Assembly: GCF_009727055.1 (NCBI RefSeq)
Contig: NC_052349.1
Coordinates: 36,624,880 to 36,688,879 of the forward strand
Source: Benincasa hispida
Taxonomy: Eukaryota; Streptophyta; Magnoliopsida; Cucurbitales; Cucurbitaceae
Length of the DNA stretch: 64,000 bases
Direction of reading: 5' to 3'
Shown here piece by piece: positions 57,971 to 64,000 of the stretch; positions within the stretch are counted from its first letter, which is position 1, and every line of letters begins with the position of its first letter. Position numbers and translations under genes: made by a program. The notes beneath the pieces are model-generated. The model was not told where the DNA came from. It made no database searches and saw nothing but the letters and a program-made list of their open reading frames with translations.

Positions 57971-59933
57971 TGTTGGGGATGATGCCCTAAACTCTCGTGT
58001 TCTATAGTTTGTAAACACATTTTTTGAACAAACGTTTGTGATGTATAATATATAATATTTTCTTCACTACTTGTCTTTGAACATTGGATATTTTATTTTC
58101 TTTACCACAAACCAATAAACTAAAATTCCTGGTTGTCGTTTGTAACTTAAGCATGTATGTGGAGACATACAAGTAGATCATGTCTTAAGTGATAACTAAA
58201 ATGGTCTGTAGTATATGGATATAGGAAGGAAACCTTATCTTGGTAACGCTATGGATGCGGCCCATTTTGTAGAATAGTTATAAGTGTTGTAACTTGCTAC
58301 AGATGGTCTAATCCTGATAATTCATGTGGGGACATGTGAGTAGGGGCATCCTATACAAAGAGTTTGCATAAGACCTGACCACAAAATGTTAACGTCTCGT
58401 TATATAACGTCGTTCATGACATAGACTTCACTTCACTAGGATGACCATAGGTAACATGACCTCAATCCTGAGTGAGTTGGGAACTCCTGCCTTTGAGGGT
58501 AGTCCTTTGATTTGCATGGATACGAGTGGACAGATCACCGACGCAAACCTACCACTTTGAGGATTCATCTGATTTGGGAATTGGGAACTCAGCTACACAA
58601 GATAGAATTCACTCCTTCCCCGAAGTAGAGTATGTAGATAGATTGCTCCCTTAAGGGCTGATCTCGGGGCTTGAACGATGTGGCACCACACACCTTCTCA
58701 TGGCCCGAGAAGAGTTCAGCTGTCGGTCTTTAGTGGAATGCTTGGCAGTTAACGGATGGTGAATCTCGTGGCTAAAGAGTTTAGTCAGCTATTCACGTAC
58801 CGTTGGAGCTTCGAGCCATAAGTCTATAAGATCCCCTTGGTAGCTCAATGAATTCAAGTTGAGAATCAGTTTTTGGGTCAGTTTGAAGTGTTCAAATTGA
58901 CAAGAGGGAGTTCGATTATATATGATATGATTGAACTGGTTAATTATATATGATATGATTGACTTCATGTATGAGATACATTATTTGGATGAAAATGGAT
59001 ATAAATATGATTTATATCTAGTGAAGGAGAAAACACTATGGTTTATATGTGATATTAAACCATAGATTAATGAATATAATATGATTATATTTATTATTAT
59101 TAATCGAACAATTATGGGATGATTGTGCTGGCTTTTTCTCCGTAACCGTATGTTAGTGGGAGGTTTCATTCAGTTCTTGTAACTGAAGAATAAAATGAAA
59201 ATTGTTTTCATTTTGCAAAGAGATCACATAATTCACTCATAGAGCGTATACAGTCGATCGCATAGCAAATTGAGAGACTACACGATAGCTCAAAGTTACT
59301 ACACGATCATATACACGCACACCTCTTTCTAAACGATTGCAGTTAATTTGCTAAACGATCGTCTAGCTCATTCCTAAACGATCGCGCGCTCGAGCGTTTA
59401 CTAAACGATCTTCTATATGATCGAAACCTATTTACTAAACGACTGTGTACCTTCTTCTAAACGATCAAGCATTTTCTATACGATAAACCCTACCTTCTCC
59501 CACTTACTTGGTCGTTGTATATGATCTTCGTTTCCTTCTTCCCTCTACCAATCCAATAGAGCCCACACTTCCTGGATTCTCACACAGAGAATACCGAGGG
59601 TTCTAAGTAGTGGTGTCATCCCCATTGTTGTTGGTAAATGATTGGCTTGGATGTTCGTGAGTAGACGACTGGTGATTTGGTGAACGATTGGCTTAGATGT
59701 TCTAGCGAGAGTGAGAGGAGCAGTCCCTTGGAGAGAGCGAGATTTCAGTGAAGAAAGGTTCTTCAACTGGTATGTTTTCTTGTTCTCTTTATCATTTATG
59801 TTCAAAGCATGCCGGTAATTTTGTTGTATAATGCATATATGTTCTGTTAGATTGTAAATGTGTTAATTCTGTCACAATGAGTTTGGAACGATCCACTTCT
59901 ACTCAGAGGTACTCTTTTATAAGAGTTATTTCA
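57971..59933 (+). mobile_element. Copia solo LTR in the TGATAAC LTR
   Basis: TGTTGGGGATGATGCCC...TTATTTCA with a perfect CAAGA duplication (57966-57970 and 59934-59938). 1963 bp. Carries six CTAAACGA words at 59333-59470. Confidence 0.92.
59333..59490 (+). repeat. CTAAACGATCG motif cluster
   Basis: Six CTAAACGA words, two extending to the palindrome-containing CTAAACGATCG, plus CTATACGATA and TATGATCG variants, at 15-30 base spacing. Confidence 0.75.
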
Positions 59934-60396
59934 CAAGATATTGACCCCGACAACTTGATACTTTCTTTTCCCTTACTTAGCATTTTCTTCCATAATTTGT
60001 TTTGATTGAACTGGGATTTTATAGAAAAACTTCATTACTATTAATTCAATCATGATTTCATCCATTTCCTCATCCTTTTACTTTCTTTCCTTCATCGTGA
60101 GTAGCTAAATCCACTGTGGGTTGGGTGGAACTAAATTTTAATTTGCTCAGTTACATGTGTATGAGTCCAACTTGCTTAATGTTTATTTAAAAGTTTTATG
60201 CTTGAATCCATCTGATCAATCAATTTAAGTAAAAATAGTTAACTGCTTGAGATAATAAATAACTATAGAACACATTAAGTAAGAACATTGAATAGCTTTA
60301 GAGATAAAGTTAATCACGTTGATCTGTTCATTTTATCCAATGCATGCATTTTAGAGATAAGATAGGTGTGGCAAATGCATCGAGAGATGTTGAACT

Positions 60397-61666
60397 TGAA
60401 GGAAATCGAACACGAGGATTTCCATGAGCAGCAGAAAGATCATTCCAAATTACAATCGTATATGAACTTTACAATTACAGTCATAAACAAAAACATATGG
60501 TTATGCATTAATTATAGAAATTACAGTATGATAATACATAAGATCAAGAACAAAAGCTACACACTTTTGTAGACTCATCGCTAAGCTCCTTGATCATGAA
60601 CGCTCGATCACAGCAACACCCAAACGCTCGTCCACCACAACCGCTACACAACACGAACACTACACACTCGAACTCAGTGATCGCCTAGCTCACGAACACC
60701 TCGAACAACACGAACGGCCTTCACAGAACCTCGATCGTGTCGAGTTGAGTATGACATCACACAGAAGGCCTACCTTGGTATTCTCGGTGTGAGAATCCAA
60801 GAGGGGTGGCTCTTAACCAATCAGTAAGGCGACAACCCTTCACAGATCGCTCGTAAGTACAACTCGATCAATAACCGTTATGCCCCTGTAGTTACATCTA
60901 ACTCTTTAAGTATCACTGAATCCTCTAATGAACATAAGTCATAGTCCTACTATGACTGAGTCCTCTCTTCCAAAGAGAAGTTGTGGTCACTATGTTCAAG
61001 CCCCGGAATCAGCCCTTAAGTGAGCAATCTCTCTACTTATCCCTACATCGGGAAATGAGTGGATTTCATCTTGTGTATTGAGTTCCCAACTCCCAAATCA
61101 GATAAGTCCCCAAAAAAGTAGGCATGTTGAGTTGGCAATTTGGTCACTCTCACCCATACTAATCAAAGGACCGCCCTTAAAGGCAGGAGTTCCCAAAACA
61201 CTCAAGATTAAGGTCGTGTCACCTATGGTCGTTTAGGTGAGATGTAAGTCTCTAGTATCAATGACATTATATACAGAGTCTAATCATCTTGTGGTCTGGT
61301 CTTATACAAACTCTTTGTATAGGACACCCCCCCCTCACACGTCTCCACATGAATGGTCAGGATCTACCATTTGTAGTAGTTTACAACACTTGCAAACCTC
61401 TACAAAGCGGGCTCTATCTGTAGTGTCACAAGGATCAGGTATCCCACCTCAATCCTTATACTACAGACCTATTTAGGTTATCACTTAAGGCATGATCCAC
61501 TTATATATCACATATACATGCTTAAGTTTACATAAGATAACCATGGAGCTTTGTTTATTGGATATGAGTAAAAGCCAAAATGAAATAACAGTTATTTTAT
61601 TCATAAAACAATGTGTATCGTTACAAACAACGAGACTACGGGAGAATTAGGACACCAATCCCAACA
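60397..61666 (-). mobile_element. Copia solo LTR, internally deleted
   Basis: In minus orientation starts TGTTGGGATTGGTGTCC and ends CGATTTCCTTCA, like the copia 1 LTR at 8729-10797. It lacks about 0.8 kb (junction near 60830). Flanks GAACT (60392-60396) and AAACT (61667-61671) fit a duplication with one change. Confidence 0.82.
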
Positions 61667-62130
61667 AAACTTAAGTAAAGAATAGAAACTGGATGCATCA
61701 CACATGTATACTTAGAGTTTAACAGATAGTCCTCTAAACCCTATCTCATTTCATTGATTTCATACAAGCTTGTTGTCTGTTACTGAGGAACCATCACATT
61801 GCATTCCAATGCATTATACATTCTGTCCACGCATCCCCTTTCTCCAACCTCTTTCTCTTGCGTGAACATTGTTTTAGTTTAGTTTATAACCCTAACACAC
61901 ATACATATACTTGAATCCTCACTACAAAAGATCATTTAACCTCCCTGCGTTAGTACTAACTAATCTCTACGTTCGATCTTGGGCTTGGCAGAAAACTTGA
62001 GCTAGGTTTATACTTGGATCTACCTCAAGGAAACTTGTACGCAACTAAGAACTTTGCATGAAATATTGAGCTCTATCACCTAACACATTGACTCAAAATA
62101 AATAAGATAGAAATAGGAGAGCGTGCAAAA

Positions 62131-62436
62131 AGACATTATACAAAGTGTTCTCAAGAGCACTAAGTATATAATTGCAGAATAAGACGTCTGAATACATCCA
62201 TGCTTGCTTTGCAACTTCTGTTTCAGGAGTTACAACTTCTGGCAGGGCAATTGGGCAATCTTCCTTCAAAATATGAGCAAGTTCAGTGTGGTAAGATAGA
62301 AGATCATCTTTTGTTGTCATCTCTTGAAATTATCTCCCTTGAACTTCTTTGGTTTTTCAGCATGAGGTTTGACAATGGGCGATCCAGTGATGGTAGAATT
62401 AATGACATTGGTGGAGGAATTTGTAGCCATCAGTTC
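62131..62436 (-). pseudogene. Copia gag, N-terminal part (copia 3)
   Basis: Minus frame from ATG 62436 (MATNSSTNVINSTITGSPIV, then EKPKKFKGDNFKR). A frame change leads to LAHILKEDCPIALPEVVTPE, WMYSDVLFCNYILSALENTL and YNVF. This is the conserved N-terminal gag of Tork/SIRE-like copia elements (family pattern KFxGxNFKRW...FLTxxLxxHxLxE). The coding strand continues at 57324. Broken by a frameshift near 62315 and by insertions. Confidence 0.83.
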
Positions 62437-62469
62437 AAATATACTAATTATCTTCATATTGTTGGGGAA

Positions 62470-63146
62470 AATGGTATATATAGAACTGAATATACTAGCA
62501 AACTGATTACACCTCAATTACTAGAAACAAAATACTCAATGTAAAATATCCAGACTCAAACAAAAGTCGGATGGTGTATAGATATAAAAATAATCAAAGA
62601 CTTGAAAGGACTTCAAAACCTTAGGAGACTCAAAACCTAGTCGAGACACGCTTCTGGTAAGCACTATCTTGAAGACAATTATTTGCTCTACACTGGCTAC
62701 AAGCAGACTATAGCGATCGTCTTAGCATGATACAATGACTAACTCCAGTAGAACTGTAACCTCGAACTACTCGGATCTGGCAGAGTACTCTTTAATTTGG
62801 AATGAGATGGTACGAATGAAGAACCAAGTTGCTATTTATAGGCTAACAACTTGGTAACTCTCCAAATTACAAAATAAAATCAAATAAATACAAAAATTGA
62901 AACATTTGTCAAAGAGTTATAAAAAAGTTGTTACTTCACAAAAATCAAACATAACTCATTCAAATTAAAAATTTACAAATTTAACTTTCATACATATTAA
63001 ATTTGTACATGAAACATCATTTTAATTTGATGTTTCAATTCAATTAGAAAGTTTCTAAACGATGAATTTAATCAACACAATTAAATTTATTTTATTTTTT
63101 AAATTTTCATCAAACTTTCACTTTCTTTCACTATATATATCCAACA
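62470..63146 (-). mobile_element. 5' LTR of copia 3 (approximate)
   Basis: Minus orientation: starts TGTTGGATATATATAGTG at 63146, TATA box (minus TATAAATA) at 62840-62833, and ends near CCCCAACA just before gag. No clear PBS is seen between the LTR and the gag ATG, so the inner boundary is uncertain. Confidence 0.6.
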
Positions 63147-64000
63147 TAATTTTGACTAATATGTTTATGTTTATGACAATCTCTCTTCTCTAATATAAAC
63201 GTAATTACCATGAATGTGAGTTTTTTTTTTTTACTTTTTGTTTTCTTTTTTTCTCGGTTCTTCTTTCCACATTCTCTATAATACTGTAAATGCTGCTGAA
63301 GTTGGAGAAATAAAGGTAATTACCACAAATGCGTGTGCTTTTTTGCCTTTTATTTTCTTTCTTTCTTTTTCTTTTTGGTTCTTCCTTCTACGTTCTCAAT
63401 AATATCGTAAGTGTTTTTTTATGGGCTATATTTTGATTCATATGTTTGTCTTTATTATTTTTTTAACCCGATATGTTTGTGTTTATCATTACTATGGAAT
63501 ATTGAAAAGAGAATGGAGAGAAAAATAGGAAAAATAAATGAAGAGGTAAGAGGGAGATATAGAGGGAGGAGTTGAGAAAATGAGGAAAGAATGAAATATG
63601 GAGGGATGTGTTAGCAAATGGAGAGATATTCTCTTCTAATTTTAATAGCAAACCATATATTATTTTCCTCACATTGTTAATTCAACTATTATATTCATTC
63701 TAGGTAAGTTTTTTTTTTTTTTTCTTTAGTTCTTCTCCAAGAAAATCAATGTTTTAACTTTCTGAACAAAAAAAGAAAAAAGCATGTGTCATTTGATTGT
63801 ATACATTTACATTTTTTTTTTTCTAAATCAATGAAAAGAATACGTTGAAGAGATATAGGGAAAAAACAGTTAGTTGGAGTTGGCAATATTAGGGAATGAA
63901 TAGAAATAGAAAGAACTTAATGAGAATATAATCTTCCTTAATTTTAGTTTTTACAATTTAATTATGATTCAATTATATTATACTCACTATTCCTTCATTT
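63147..64000. other. AT-rich non-coding DNA right of copia 3
   Basis: T-rich tracts and an imperfect duplication of about 120 bases: GTAATTACCATGAATG at 63206 and GTAATTACCACAAATG at 63317, each followed by T/C-rich DNA, GGTTCTTC and ATTCTC/GTTCTC. No gene or further LTR boundary recognised. Confidence 0.6.

Larger units (their letters stand above)
57325..62130 (+). mobile_element. TGATAAC-family LTR in copia 3 gag, with two nested LTRs
   Basis: Starts TGATAACTTATAGAAATAC and ends GTGCAAAA (terminal CA apparently mutated), with AGACA duplicated (57320-57324 and 62131-62135). The gag frame is restored on removal. TATAAAAG at 57726-57733. Contains insertions 57971-59933 and 60397-61666; net length about 1.56 kb. 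Confidence 0.82.

Noticed and set aside
59545..59805. Minus-strand open frame in the copia solo LTR
   Set aside because: It lies wholly within an LTR bounded by CAAGA, is antisense to it, has no motif and no homologous open frame in related LTRs.
1..64000. Host protein-coding genes
   Set aside because: Every frame with recognisable homology is retroelement-derived. Remaining long frames lie in LTRs or UTRs, are antisense, or lack motifs.

Overview
This window is transposable-element DNA from a flowering plant. Ty1/copia and Ty3/gypsy LTR retrotransposons (Athila-like, plus a Tekay/Del-like chromovirus) cover nearly all of it, nested inside one another. I found no host gene, tRNA, rRNA or CRISPR array. 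The style of the elements recalls Cucurbitaceae genomes, but that is an impression from memory, not a demonstration. Every long reading frame is a retroelement frame broken by stops or frameshifts. There are three runs of N (5347-5846, 38684-38810, 55132-55156).

Layout, left to right. 1-5346: 3' half of an LTR element with a Lys/Glu-rich ORF resembling the 'putative plant transposon protein' family, ending in an LTR that starts TGATAACTTG. 5847-10797: deleted copia element, split by a 1.9-kb TGATAAC-family insertion (target duplication GTTGT), with its 3' LTR. 10798-15607: minus-strand non-autonomous gypsy-like element (copy 1). 15608-21797: truncated copia with 3' LTR, which holds a chromovirus solo LTR (18438-20419, duplication TTTGC). 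21798-23118: minus-strand chromovirus 3' end with a chromodomain. 23119-23703: partial copia LTR. 23704-54815: one Athila-like element (LTR, Asp-type PBS, gag, protease, RT, RNase H, integrase, 3' UTR, LTR) swollen by nested insertions. The largest insertion, 32634-50446, is copy 2 of the non-autonomous family. It hosts a minus-strand copia (34487-44092), which in turn hosts a TGATAAC solo LTR (35063-36766), so the nest is four deep. 54816-57239: minus-strand LTR plus an assembly artefact. 57240-63146: minus-strand copia whose gag is split by a TGATAAC-family LTR (57325-62130) carrying two further copia solo LTRs. 63147-64000: AT-rich non-coding DNA.

The elements interact only as insertion targets. 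Exact 5-bp target duplications and rejoined reading frames establish the order of insertion. Two points deserve most attention. First, copies 1 and 2 belong to an LTR family with a PBS and polypurine tracts but no gag-pol, encoding two ORFs (A: unrecognised; B: plant-transposon-protein-like). Second, 55252-55288 is a back-to-back Tn5 mosaic-end junction of the Nextera mate-pair kind, flanked by a chimeric read and about 1.45 kb of duplicated sequence. That local structure is therefore an assembly error.
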